Below, piece by piece: positions 43,313-52,098 of a stretch of 52,240 nt of DNA. Source of the DNA: an uncultured Saprospiraceae bacterium. Its GTDB lineage: Bacteria > Bacteroidota > Bacteroidia > Chitinophagales > Saprospiraceae. How positions within the stretch are numbered: position 1 is the stretch's first letter; each line of letters starts with the position of its first letter. The stretch is taken from assembly GCA_937959115.1 (NCBI GenBank), contig CALGAW010000034.1:1-52240 (forward strand), written 5' to 3'. A program made the position numbers and the translations under genes. The notes under the pieces were generated by a model, which saw nothing but the letters and a program-made list of their open reading frames with translations, was not told where the DNA came from and searched no databases.

Positions 43313-43529
43313 AAATTATTAAATATTATTGAGGGGTTACTAGAGAAACTTCCGAAAATGGAAAAACGCTGCATCAAAGATTATTTTTTCTAGTGGTTAG
43401 TGCTTAGTAGTTCATTGTGCGTTCTTTGCTCATAGGTAGGTATTATGGAATAAGCGCAACAAAGCAATGAGTATTAATCCGAAAAGCATTGCCACATCGA
43501 AAAGACATCCTTAAAGGCGATGGTTGTAG

Positions 43530-43549
43530 GGGCGAATTGCAATTCGCCC
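43530..43549. repeat. Perfect 20-bp palindrome GGGCGAATTGCAATTCGCCC
   Basis: The 20 bases equal their own reverse complement. The stretch sits in an otherwise gene-free, AT-rich gap and is notably GC-rich at its ends. Similar GGGCGAATT palindromes recur as dispersed repeats in various bacterial genomes (recollection). It may form a cruciform or be the core of a REP/MITE-like element. Confidence 0.8.
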
Positions 43550-43686
43550 TTGACAGGTAAACTAATTTATAAGTTTGCTGTAAGTAATATCAATGAAATG
43601 AGATTCACTGGTTTTCGCTATTGTTGGCGAACCATGATGAGTTATGTACCCATCGTGTTGAAGTGGTATCTAAGTTTACTAAATAG

Positions 43687-43719
43687 AAAAAAGCCAGCGT
43701 TTTGTTGCTCTGGCTTTTT
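43687..43719 (-). terminator. Terminator of the fibre-gene operon
   Basis: AAAAAAGCCAG (43687-43697) pairs with CTGGCTTTTT (43710-43719). Poly-T follows on the minus strand, 25 bases past the stop of the last fibre gene. Confidence 0.8.
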
Positions 43720-43743
43720 ATAAAATTTTATTTTTCGAGAGGT

Positions 43744-44718
43744 TTAATCAATTCTTTTGAGTAATTCTTCGTTCATCTTTTTGAGTTCATCAATTTCTTT
43801 TTGTTGTTGGATGGTGTGTAGAAACAGTTCTTCAATCTTTTCCATGAATAAGACATTCATCTCTGTCATTTCATATCCTTTTTCGCCAATTTCTTTAGCA
43901 GAAGGGATATTGGGTAAGTGACTATTTTGCTCGATAAATTGTTCTACTTCGGTTAAGCTTTTTAAATCATATGCTGAATCAAAAACATAATCTGCCCATT
44001 GAGGAGAGCCAGCAGCTGCTACTTTTACTCGTTCCGTGAGAATACCATTAGGCACATACAGGCTGTAAGAGCCAGGCATGTTTAGTGTGTTGATTCCAAC
44101 TTTTCCTTCAGTTATCCAGATTCCACCACCTGCTCGTTTCGTGTTATCTACGTCAAAGCCTAGGCCTAGTGCTGTTCCATGCCAGTTATTGACTGCTGTT
44201 GATCTAATGGCTCGAATTCCTAGACTTACGTTATTCCCACCACTTTTAATACCAAAGCTAGCTAATGCAGTTTCTTCTAAAAAACTAGTGCTTAATGTGC
44301 CTGAATTTGTTCGAAAGGTGGTACTTGCTGCTGTCCCTCCTAGTTGAGTGCCATCTGCTACGGATAACAAGGCTGCTGGTGTAGCAGTACCAATACCCAC
44401 TCTACCATTGTTGTGAAGGGTCATTCTCGCAGGTGGATAGGTTGTATTGTCATGTAATCTAAAGGAGATTCCGTTTACAACCCGTTGGATGTCTGCTCTG
44501 TATTCGGATGGGCCATTACTATATAACGATATGCCAGGATGACCACCAGGAGACGTTACTCTTACTGATCCAGTCGAAGCTCCGGGGGATTCAAATAAGG
44601 CAGCCCCGATAACATGTAGGTTTTCTGAAGGGGTCGCGGTTCCAATTCCTACGTTTTGAGCAATCAATGTATAGGAAAATGAAAGTGTGATTAGCAACAC
44701 AAATATAGAGCGATTCAT
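43744..44718 (-). CDS. Fibre-like exported protein, array member 6 (last)
   Basis: 324 residues. A signal peptide ends at L-I-A-Q (21), followed by the family start N-V-G-I-G-T-A-T-P. The middle is beta-rich with a second V-G-I-G-T-A-T-P. The C-terminal block is W-A-D-Y-V-F, Y-D-L-K-S-L-T-E-V-E-Q-F-I and H-L-P-N-I-P-S-A-K-E-I, then the coiled coil E-K-I-E-E-L-F-L-H-T-I-Q-Q-Q-K-E-I-D-E-L. This C-terminus is common in Bacteroidota proteins labelled tail-fibre-like; function unproven, probably trimeric surface fibres. It is 94 bases after member 5, the largest gap in the array. Confidence 0.8.
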   Translation of the reverse strand: MNRSIFVLLITLSFSYTLIAQNVGIGTATPSENLHVIGAALFESPGASTGSVRVTSPGGHPGISLYSNGPSEYRADIQRVVNGISFRLHDNTTYPPARMTLHNNGRVGIGTATPAALLSVADGTQLGGTAASTTFRTNSGTLSTSFLEETALASFGIKSGGNNVSLGIRAIRSTAVNNWHGTALGLGFDVDNTKRAGGGIWITEGKVGINTLNMPGSYSLYVPNGILTERVKVAAAGSPQWADYVFDSAYDLKSLTEVEQFIEQNSHLPNIPSAKEIGEKGYEMTEMNVLFMEKIEELFLHTIQQQKEIDELKKMNEELLKRID

Positions 44719-44812
44719 AGGGAATAGTTTAAAATATTCTGAATAAGATTCACTTATAAACTTACTAAGAATTATGTATTTTTTCTAATGTAATCGATCC
44801 TTTTTCAAGGGA

Positions 44813-45742
44813 TTATCCTTCTTTAAGTGTTTTGATTTCTGATTTTAATTCTTCAATTTGCTTTTGTTGCTCAATGGTATGTAAAAACAATTCTTCTATT
44901 TTCTCTAATAGTAATGCATCAGTTTTTCCTAGATCATTACCATTCTCAACCATTTTTTGGGCGGAAGGAATATTAGGTAAATGCTTGTTTTCTTTAACAA
45001 ATTGTTCTACTTCATTAAGTGGTTTGAGGTAATAATCTTCTGCAAAGACATAGTCTGACCAATCACCAGTACCATAAACAGCAATTTTAACTCGTTCGGA
45101 AAGAATTCCACCACGAACATATAATTTGTAGTTGCCAGGAAATGCCTTTCCTGCACTTAGGCTTAGTTTTCCTGCATTGTTCATAACAAACCACTCGCCT
45201 CCACCTGCGTGCATTCTAACGTCACCATTTAGATTGTCAATTTGCCAAGTAGTTTTACCTGTCGTTCCTTTTAGTTGTAGTTCACCACCTTCTCCACTAG
45301 CATTGTTTTGTGGATCGATTGTTAAATAATCGACTCGAGCGATTCCAGCAACATCGAGCTTTTGTGTAGGGTTTGCTATTCCAATCCCAACGTTTCCTCC
45401 TTGTTCGACAAAAACATGACCTGAACTTACTCTGTATCCGATTGCTAAAACATTACCTTCTACTTCGATATTACCAAAATTACCATTTCCAGTTCCTTCT
45501 CTAACAATGACTCCGTAGGTTGGACTATTTGTTTTTAGTTCAACATATCCTGCGGTTCCTCCATGGATTCTGAGGTTGCCAGATCCTCCATAGACATTAT
45601 TTCCTTGGAATCGTGCATTACCGATTACGTCTAAGGAATGTTGTGGAGAGGAAGTTCCAATTCCGACGTTTTGTGAGAATCCTGGAATTGAAAGAAGTAT
45701 ACCAGCAAATAAAAGGAATAGGCTACTATTTAAATTTTTCAT
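44813..45742 (-). CDS. Fibre-like exported protein, array member 5
   Basis: 309 residues, signal peptide to F-S-Q (24), then N-V-G-I-G-T-S-S-P. The N-terminal module (R-F-Q-G-N-N-V-Y-G-G-S-G-N-L-R-I-H-G-G-T and G-Y-R-V-S-S-G-H-V-F-V-E-Q-G-G) is very close to that of member 1 at 48969. The C-terminal module (A-G-K-A-F-P-G-N-Y-K-L-Y-V-R-G-G-I-L) matches member 4 at 45763. It is therefore a mosaic. The family C-terminus with H-L-P-N-I-P-S-A and a coiled coil is present. It starts 20 bases after member 4. Confidence 0.82.
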   Translation of the reverse strand: MKNLNSSLFLLFAGILLSIPGFSQNVGIGTSSPQHSLDVIGNARFQGNNVYGGSGNLRIHGGTAGYVELKTNSPTYGVIVREGTGNGNFGNIEVEGNVLAIGYRVSSGHVFVEQGGNVGIGIANPTQKLDVAGIARVDYLTIDPQNNASGEGGELQLKGTTGKTTWQIDNLNGDVRMHAGGGEWFVMNNAGKLSLSAGKAFPGNYKLYVRGGILSERVKIAVYGTGDWSDYVFAEDYYLKPLNEVEQFVKENKHLPNIPSAQKMVENGNDLGKTDALLLEKIEELFLHTIEQQKQIEELKSEIKTLKEG

Positions 45743-45762
45743 AATCGATTAAATTAAGGGCG

Positions 45763-47025
45763 TTATTGTTGATTTTTATTCTTTCTCAATTGTTTGTTTT
45801 CTGATTTTAGGGTTTGGTTTTGTTGTTCCAAAGCCTTCATTCGCTTGTCCATATCAATCATGTGAAGGTATAGTTCTTCAATTTTTTCAAGGAGCAATGC
45901 ATCAGTTTTTCCTAAATCATTACCCTGTTGAACCATTTCTTTAGCAGAGGGGATATTCGGAAGGTGTTTGTGCTGTTTTACAAATTGTTCTACTTCGGTT
46001 AATGGTTTTAAGTCATAGTCTTTGGCAAAGACATAGTCCGCCCATTCCCCAGTGTTGTACATCGCTACCTTAACCTGTTCTGCTAAAACGCCTCCTCTGA
46101 CATACAATCGATATGCACCAGGGAAGGCTTTGCCTGCACCTAAACTTATTTTTCCGTCTGTATTGATCACAAACTGTTCTACTCCGCCACTATGCAGTCT
46201 GAAATGTCCTGCATGGTTGTCAACCTGCCAGTTAGGAGCGCCATTCGCACCTCTAAGTCTTAGTTCACCACCCTCATTAACGCTGTTTTGTGGATCGATG
46301 TCCATGTAATTCACCCTTGCAGTTCCTTCGACGTCTAGTTTAGCGATTGGGTTAATGGTTCCTATTCCAACATTTCCACTTGGGAAATAGGCAATGTTGG
46401 CTTGTGGATCAATACCGAACATTCTTCTAAAATTAACTTGGCCAGGAGTTGCTGTTCCGTAGAGTTCGATTTTTCCATTATCTCTTAATTCAATGGTAGA
46501 GCCATTTCTAGTGGTGTCTTTTAGTGTCCATCCTCCTGGAGCAAGGTATACATTATTAGAAATTCGACCAGTTGCTCCTATGCCGTTAATAAAAATGTTG
46601 TTTCCTAGGTTGATGTGGCTATATCCTGCCGGGATTTTTATATTTCCATTCACATCTAAACGCTCTGTTGGAGAAAGCGTTCCAATACCAACTCTTTTGT
46701 CTGTATGGCTCGCATATAAGGTATTCGTTCCTCCAATCCTTACATCACCAGAAGCATTGTTTATGATAAATGGTCGCAGCGCATTCCAACTACCATCAGG
46801 AGACCCGTTTTCGGTCAATAACATATAATAGTTGGTGTTGTCATTTCTATGAAAAACTGAATAGGTGTTTTGTCTTAATCTGAATGCATTTGCTGATCTC
46901 GAAGTAACTTGTCCTACAACATCCAATTTGTATGCAGGAGTAGTGGTTCCAATCCCTATGTTTTGAGCAATTAAGGTTGGAGAAAGTAAAATAGAAATAA
47001 AAACGAAGGCTAAAAGAGTTCTCAT
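45763..47025 (-). CDS. Fibre-like exported protein, array member 4
   Basis: 420 residues, one of the two longest members. The signal peptide ends at L-I-A-Q (21), then N-I-G-I-G-T-T-T-P. Three V-G-I-G-T-type units (about 22, 112 and 220) suggest tandem growth of the head region. The module with L-D-V-E-G-T-A-R-V-N-Y-M-D-I-D-P-Q-N and A-G-K-A-F-P-G-A-Y-R-L-Y-V-R-G-G pairs with member 5. The C-terminal W-A-D-Y-V-F-A-K-D-Y-D-L-K block and a long Gln/Lys coiled coil end the protein. It starts 33 bases after member 3. Confidence 0.82.
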   Translation of the reverse strand: MRTLLAFVFISILLSPTLIAQNIGIGTTTPAYKLDVVGQVTSRSANAFRLRQNTYSVFHRNDNTNYYMLLTENGSPDGSWNALRPFIINNASGDVRIGGTNTLYASHTDKRVGIGTLSPTERLDVNGNIKIPAGYSHINLGNNIFINGIGATGRISNNVYLAPGGWTLKDTTRNGSTIELRDNGKIELYGTATPGQVNFRRMFGIDPQANIAYFPSGNVGIGTINPIAKLDVEGTARVNYMDIDPQNSVNEGGELRLRGANGAPNWQVDNHAGHFRLHSGGVEQFVINTDGKISLGAGKAFPGAYRLYVRGGVLAEQVKVAMYNTGEWADYVFAKDYDLKPLTEVEQFVKQHKHLPNIPSAKEMVQQGNDLGKTDALLLEKIEELYLHMIDMDKRMKALEQQNQTLKSENKQLRKNKNQQ

Positions 47026-47058
47026 GGATGTGTTTTTGTTAAGTGAATAACGAACGGA

Positions 47059-48006
47059 TTAATTCTTATTATTCTGCTTAAGTTGTTGATTTTCTATCTT
47101 AAGTTTTTCATTATTCTCTTCCATTACTTCCAGACGCTTATTGAGTTCAATTACATGTAGAAATAGTTCTTCAATTTTTTCTTGTTGCAATACCGTCATT
47201 TTACTAACATCGATGCCATTAGTGGTAACTTCTTCCTGGTTTGGTGTGTTTGGTAAGTGTCCATTCAACTGAATAAACTGTTCTACTTCATTCAATGATT
47301 TTAGTTTGTAGTCTTTTTTAAAGACATAATCTGCCCAGACGTTGGTTTGAACTAGAACGGATGAGCTACTGATTCTTCCATTCCAGACAAAATTATTGTT
47401 GTTGAGATTCATCCAACCTACTACTTTGTCAGCATCTGATTCAATAAACGCGACCAACGCATCAGAACGAATTTGTGTTCCAAAGTCAAATGGTGCATTG
47501 GCTCCTATTCCTGTAAATGCTTGAATCCCATTTGCATTTGGAAGATAAGCATATTCAGATCCACCACCCCAGCCAGTAACCACTCCATAGTTACTATTCA
47601 CACTCATGTTTCCATTTGCTAGGGTAATTTTTTCAACGGGAGCTTTTGTGCCGATTCCTACATTGCCAATGCCATCAATTGTCACACGACTAATAGAATC
47701 TGTAACGAACTCAATGTCAGCGTCAGGATTATCCCAATTGTTTTGGATGGTTAAGTGGTTGGTTCCACCTGCAAATCCAACAATACCTCTGATAATACCA
47801 CCGTCTTGCGAGAATTCGACTCTTGGCTGATCTGTCTCTGTAATATTGTCAGTATCTGCCTCTAGGAGTAGGACAGCTGATTTTTCACTCTTTAAATGCA
47901 ATAACTCTGAAGGATTATTTGTCCCAATTCCTACATTTTGCGCGTAAGAAAATTGAAAAAGTAATACGCATAGTAATGTTCCAATAAATAATTTCGGAAT
48001 GTTCAT
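47059..48006 (-). CDS. Fibre-like exported protein, array member 3
   Basis: 315 residues from the ATG at 48006, which starts a clean signal peptide (M-N-I-P-K-L-F-I-G) ending at F-S-Y-A-Q. A longer frame overlaps the previous gene without adding signal features. N-V-G-I-G-T-N-N-P begins the mature part. The middle differs from the other members (V-V-G-W-M-N-L-N-N-N-N-F-V-W-N-G). The C-terminal block is W-A-D-Y-V-F-K-K-D-Y-K-L-K-S-L-N-E-V-E-Q-F-I and H-L-P-N-T-P-N-Q, followed by a coiled coil. The stop of member 2 is 16 bases upstream. Confidence 0.82.
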   Translation of the reverse strand: MNIPKLFIGTLLCVLLFQFSYAQNVGIGTNNPSELLHLKSEKSAVLLLEADTDNITETDQPRVEFSQDGGIIRGIVGFAGGTNHLTIQNNWDNPDADIEFVTDSISRVTIDGIGNVGIGTKAPVEKITLANGNMSVNSNYGVVTGWGGGSEYAYLPNANGIQAFTGIGANAPFDFGTQIRSDALVAFIESDADKVVGWMNLNNNNFVWNGRISSSSVLVQTNVWADYVFKKDYKLKSLNEVEQFIQLNGHLPNTPNQEEVTTNGIDVSKMTVLQQEKIEELFLHVIELNKRLEVMEENNEKLKIENQQLKQNNKN

Positions 48007-48022
48007 AATGTTACTTTTATAG

Positions 48023-48910
48023 TTATTGATTTTCGAGTTGTTCAATTCTTTCTTCTAGTTTTTCATTCGTTTCTAGAAGTTCTTTTACTTGCTTGTTCAA
48101 TTCAATGCTATGAAGGAATAACTCTTCAATTTTCTCCATTTGCCAAATTGATTGATCGTTTAAATCCAATCCATTTTCAACAATTTCTTTTTCGGAAGGA
48201 ACACCTGGCAAGTGTCCTTTTGTTTGAATATGATGCGCTACTTCTTCAAGTGTTTTTAAGTCATAATCAGCTTTGAAAACATAATCAGGATAGCCTGTTG
48301 TTGTTACTTTTACTCGAGTAGCAGAAAGCGTGTTTAGCACATTAAACTCTGCTCCTTGGACAGTTAGTCGATCATCGCCTAAAAGTATTATTCTTGCGTC
48401 ATAATCAATTGATGCGTCATTCGAGAAATCGACAAAAGGAGTACCTGTTCCTCTTAATTCTATTGCTGCACCTTGATTGGCTGTAAGTGAAGCGCCTGCG
48501 CTACCCCAAGCAATAGTGCCATTCACATCCAGTTTTGCGGTTGGCGTTTTTGTACCGATTCCAACTCTTCCTGTCCCATTCGGTTGTATAAATACATCTC
48601 CGTTTCCAGGACGTAATACAATGTCTCGGTGATCATAAGTAAAAAAGACTAAGTCATCTCCGTCACCGTAGGTTGCTGAATTGATGTTTTTCATAATTCC
48701 TCCCCAGAAATCACCAGGATTACCGATCCGAAGAAACTCATAGGGCGCTGATTTTAGACCAGGCTGTAAATAGTCGGTCTGAGTTGTTCCATTTACATCA
48801 AGGTTATATTCAGGCGTAGCTGTTCCAATACCTACATTTTGAGCAATTATCCCATTTGATAACAATAGTAAAAACAACGTAAATAGGACAAAAAGATTTA
48901 ATGATTTCAT
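48023..48910 (-). CDS. Fibre-like exported protein, array member 2
   Basis: 295 residues, the shortest. The signal peptide ends at I-I-A-Q (24), then N-V-G-I-G-T-A-T-P. From W-G-S-A-G-A-S-L through G-A-E-F-N-V-L-N-T to the C-terminus it is almost the same as the second half of member 1. Both have the variant Y-P-D-Y-V-F, H-L-P-G-V-P-S-E-K-E-I-V and I/M-W-Q-M-E-K-I-E-E-L-F-L-H. It starts 58 bases after member 1. Confidence 0.82.
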   Translation of the reverse strand: MKSLNLFVLFTLFLLLLSNGIIAQNVGIGTATPEYNLDVNGTTQTDYLQPGLKSAPYEFLRIGNPGDFWGGIMKNINSATYGDGDDLVFFTYDHRDIVLRPGNGDVFIQPNGTGRVGIGTKTPTAKLDVNGTIAWGSAGASLTANQGAAIELRGTGTPFVDFSNDASIDYDARIILLGDDRLTVQGAEFNVLNTLSATRVKVTTTGYPDYVFKADYDLKTLEEVAHHIQTKGHLPGVPSEKEIVENGLDLNDQSIWQMEKIEELFLHSIELNKQVKELLETNEKLEERIEQLENQ

Positions 48911-48968
48911 ACTTGTAGTTTTTATATAGATCGCTTAAAATACATTCTTCAAACGAATCTGGTTTCTT

Positions 48969-50210
48969 TTATTGTTTGTGCTTTAACTGGCTGTTCTTTT
49001 CTTTAAGTTGCTGGTTTTCTTTCTTAAGAATTTCAACTTCTTTGACTAAAGCATCAACCCGTTTTTCATTTTCAATCATGTGCAAGAATAATTCTTCAAT
49101 TTTTTCCATTTGCCACATCGACTGATCATTTATATCCAAGCCATTTTTAACAATTTCTTTTTCAGAAGGAACACCAGGTAAATGGCCTTTATCTGAAATG
49201 TGTTGGGCTACTTGTTTTAATGTTTTTAAATCATATCCCTCCTCAAAAACATAATCTGGATAGCCTGATGCTGTGACTTTTATTCGTTTTGCAGAAACGG
49301 TATTCAATACATTGAATTCAGCACCTTCCAAGGTAAGTCGGTTATTTGTTTTTAAAATTAACCGTGCGTCATAATCAGTGGTGGCGTCATTGGAGAAGTC
49401 GATGTACGGCGTCCCAGTTCCTCGTAGTTCCATATTTGCTCCTTGTCCAGTGCCTAGACTTGCACCAGCCGTTCCCCAGCGAATTCCTCCATTAACATCA
49501 AGCTTTGAGCCTGGATTGGATTTGCCAATACCGACATTTCCACCTTGTTCAATAAAGATATGACCGCTGTTTACTCTGTAGCCAATGGCAAGGGTGTTGT
49601 TTTCTACTTCAATATTACCAAATTGGGTACTGGCGCCATCTCTTATAATTACTCCAAAGTCTGGGCTTTTAGTTTTCAACTCAATGAAGCCACCCGTTCC
49701 TCCATGAATTCTAAAGTTACCAGTGCCTCCAAGTAAATCATTTCCTTGAACCCGAGCATCTCCGTTTACATCTAATGCATGCGCTGGTTGGTTGGTTTTA
49801 ATACCAAAAAAACCATTTGAATAGTTAACAGAGAATCCTGGACTCCAAGAAATTGCTGAACCAGCAGCACCATAGCCACCATATCTCATTTGATAATTCG
49901 AAGCAGTAGAATTTGCTGTTACAGAGGTGAAATGTTCATTAAATGCAATGCCCGTAGCTAGGCGGACAGGAGTCGTGCCTCCTAACGTATTCCAATACTG
50001 TTGATAATTACCTGCGCCGTCATTTGGTTGGATATACATAACTGATGCGCCATTGGTTATGTCAACTTTTATTCCTTTATGAAAAGACGTTCCATTAACA
50101 TGGAGTAATTCGGTTGGACTAGTTGTTCCGATACCTACATTCTGTGCATATCCAGTAGTTGCCAGAAGGAAAAGAAATATGCTATAGAATAAATTAATTG
50201 AAAATTTCAT
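48969..50210 (-). CDS. Fibre-like exported protein, array member 1 (mosaic)
   Basis: 413 residues from the ATG at 50210, which opens a signal peptide ending at G-Y-A-Q; the longer frame to 50252 would overlap the M23 gene. It starts N-V-G-I-G-T-T-S-P. A unique region comes first. The middle (G-G-T-G-N-F-R-I-H-G-G-T and S-G-H-I-F-I-E-Q-G-G-N-V-G-I-G) is like member 5, and the last half is like member 2. It thus joins modules of two other members, evidence for recombination inside the array. The C-terminal coiled coil is long and Lys/Gln-rich. The M23 gene stops 22 bases upstream. Confidence 0.82.
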   Translation of the reverse strand: MKFSINLFYSIFLFLLATTGYAQNVGIGTTSPTELLHVNGTSFHKGIKVDITNGASVMYIQPNDGAGNYQQYWNTLGGTTPVRLATGIAFNEHFTSVTANSTASNYQMRYGGYGAAGSAISWSPGFSVNYSNGFFGIKTNQPAHALDVNGDARVQGNDLLGGTGNFRIHGGTGGFIELKTKSPDFGVIIRDGASTQFGNIEVENNTLAIGYRVNSGHIFIEQGGNVGIGKSNPGSKLDVNGGIRWGTAGASLGTGQGANMELRGTGTPYIDFSNDATTDYDARLILKTNNRLTLEGAEFNVLNTVSAKRIKVTASGYPDYVFEEGYDLKTLKQVAQHISDKGHLPGVPSEKEIVKNGLDINDQSMWQMEKIEELFLHMIENEKRVDALVKEVEILKKENQQLKEKNSQLKHKQ

Positions 50211-50232
50211 TCGGAATAAGTTTATCGCGTTA

Positions 50233-51813
50233 TTATTTTGGAGGTTGTTCACTTTGAATTACAGATGTCTTCTGTGGTGGAGTAACTCCACATCCACCTA
50301 TGTAAGCATCAAGAATACTTCCGTTTTGTGCTTCAAAACCTGGAATCAAATCAACGAATGCTCCAGCGCTAAATTCAACATTGCTTCCGTTTGGAACTGT
50401 TCCAGCTGAAGTAATTGAATTACCTGCAGTGACATCACTTGTCACATTTCCAGTACTTGTAGTAACGTTTAATGCGCAACAAGATGTAGGGGCATTGGCA
50501 GATGTACCATGGTCTCGTTGCCTAGGGTAGCCACTATTCATATCAGTAAAAGCAACCCATTGTTGTTGGCCAGAACCAGAAAGTGATTGTCTTACCTCAA
50601 AATGAAGATGTACTCCATAGCTACACGTTCCTCCTGTTCCTCCTTCTACTCCGACGCCTTCTCCTTGACCAACGCATTGGTTGATTGACACTGAAACGCT
50701 AGCAAGATGTGCATAATAGGAATACCAAGTAACACCTCCACCCATATCATGAGATACGCGGACTAAATTACCATATCCGCAACTTCCTGGACTAAGGTCA
50801 TAGTTACTTACGACAACTCCTTGCCGTGCTGCTACAATTGGTCCTTGACCATTATTGCTACCAGGGAAGTTTAAGTTACTCCAATCTGTTGCGCGATAGC
50901 CATGGTGATTAAAACTGTATCCACAGCTTGAACTAGATTGCCCAGTTTGTGGGTTTGGGGGTCTAGGTGATCCATCTCTTGTAACACACCAATCTTCGTC
51001 TAATGTGAAGGGTAGTTTCCAGTCATTTGCAATCTTTGTTTGTTGGGTGTATATTTTATCGAGGGTCGTGGTTTTGATTTGTTGCTTGGTACTGTTGACA
51101 CCAAGGAGAATGATTTGTGCGCCTGAAGACTGATGCAGTGTTTTCTCGGTGCCCGTTTTTATATCGAATTCCATCAGTAGGTCTGCAACACCGTGAATCA
51201 CATTTCTATTTGGATCAGAGGCGGCGGTGTAATATAGTTTTGTCCGATCTGAAGATAAGATGGGGGTGCACATATAGTTGTCCGTCAGGTCTAGTTTTTG
51301 GAAATTATTGGTAGATAACCGGTATTCCCATACACCTAGATACTCTTCATTTGTCAGTATGTCCATTTCCTGTAAAAATAAGATGTCAGGATCTGTACCA
51401 AATCCAATTGGAAGAAAGCTATGACCAGGATTAGGGACTTGATTTTCAATGAAAATGACTTGTGTTGCTTGCGTTGTTTTATTAAAACGATATAGTTTCG
51501 CGGCAACATGCACACCTGGAATATCAGAGTAATAGAGATCATCTGCTACGTGAGGCGATTGCACTCCTTGTAAGAAATGAACTTCTGTCCTTAGATTCAC
51601 GCCAAGTTCGGGTTTTGAGTAAACAATTCGATCAGTTTTTAACGCATTCTCATCGGCTGGCCAAGACCCATTTCCTAAATGGCTGATTGTTTGAGAAGCC
51701 AATTTTATTGATTTTAACTGATCTTGCTCAAAAAAAATCAGTTCGTCTGTTTGATTATTAATTCCAAACAAGGCTACAAAGAAAGAAATAAAATATAGAC
51801 CTAGAGATTTCAT
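50233..51813 (-). CDS. Secreted M23-type peptidase with propeller-like N-terminus, first gene of the fibre operon
   Basis: 526 residues from the ATG at 51813, giving a signal peptide. Residues about 20-270 look like a beta-propeller (repeated D-x-L-Y-Y-S and T-K-L-Y-Y-T-A motifs). Residues about 300-420 are an M23-like domain: H-H-G-Y-R-A-T-D near 302, Y-Y-A-H-L near 364, G-V-H-L-H-F-E-V near 400. Spacing from the first His to Asp is longer than the usual H-x(3)-D, so zinc binding needs testing. Residues about 450-515 (V-T-A-G-N-S-I-T, F-S-A-G-A-F-V-D-L-I-P-G-F-E-A) match the 3-coathanger stack of Bacteroidota surface proteins. It may cut peptidoglycan or another peptide. It heads the operon with six fibre-like genes. 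Confidence 0.8.
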   Translation of the reverse strand: MKSLGLYFISFFVALFGINNQTDELIFFEQDQLKSIKLASQTISHLGNGSWPADENALKTDRIVYSKPELGVNLRTEVHFLQGVQSPHVADDLYYSDIPGVHVAAKLYRFNKTTQATQVIFIENQVPNPGHSFLPIGFGTDPDILFLQEMDILTNEEYLGVWEYRLSTNNFQKLDLTDNYMCTPILSSDRTKLYYTAASDPNRNVIHGVADLLMEFDIKTGTEKTLHQSSGAQIILLGVNSTKQQIKTTTLDKIYTQQTKIANDWKLPFTLDEDWCVTRDGSPRPPNPQTGQSSSSCGYSFNHHGYRATDWSNLNFPGSNNGQGPIVAARQGVVVSNYDLSPGSCGYGNLVRVSHDMGGGVTWYSYYAHLASVSVSINQCVGQGEGVGVEGGTGGTCSYGVHLHFEVRQSLSGSGQQQWVAFTDMNSGYPRQRDHGTSANAPTSCCALNVTTSTGNVTSDVTAGNSITSAGTVPNGSNVEFSAGAFVDLIPGFEAQNGSILDAYIGGCGVTPPQKTSVIQSEQPPK

Positions 51814-52098
51814 ATGTTGATAATTATAAGATTGTAGTCTTAAAAATAACAAATTGAATCAATAATTAATAATAATTACCAGGTTATTTATAATAGGATA
51901 CCTATTTGATTAACAAGGTTTTTTGTTGTGATTGGAATGGCTTTACTTCTTGAGCCATTATTGATGACATGCCTTAATTGTAACTGACGTAACCCTGTTC
52001 AGCGATTAAATCTATAAATAGAGACCAAGAATGTACTTGATCGATGTAAGCGTATTGGATCTTCGGGATAGTTTAACAATTGGTCTTAAAACTAAAAT

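Noticed and set aside
43520-43723. 67-codon plus-strand frame
   Set aside because: It is built on the palindrome and on the terminator of the fibre operon, with no recognisable protein.
43744-50210. Peptidase S74 intramolecular chaperone at the fibre C-termini
   Set aside because: I do not see the S74 catalytic Ser-Lys pattern or the S-D-x-R-x-K-x-x-I start; the C-terminus is a different Bacteroidota-type module.
43744-51813. Prophage or T6SS-like tail module
   Set aside because: All members have signal peptides, and there are no capsid, portal, baseplate, sheath, integrase or lysis genes.
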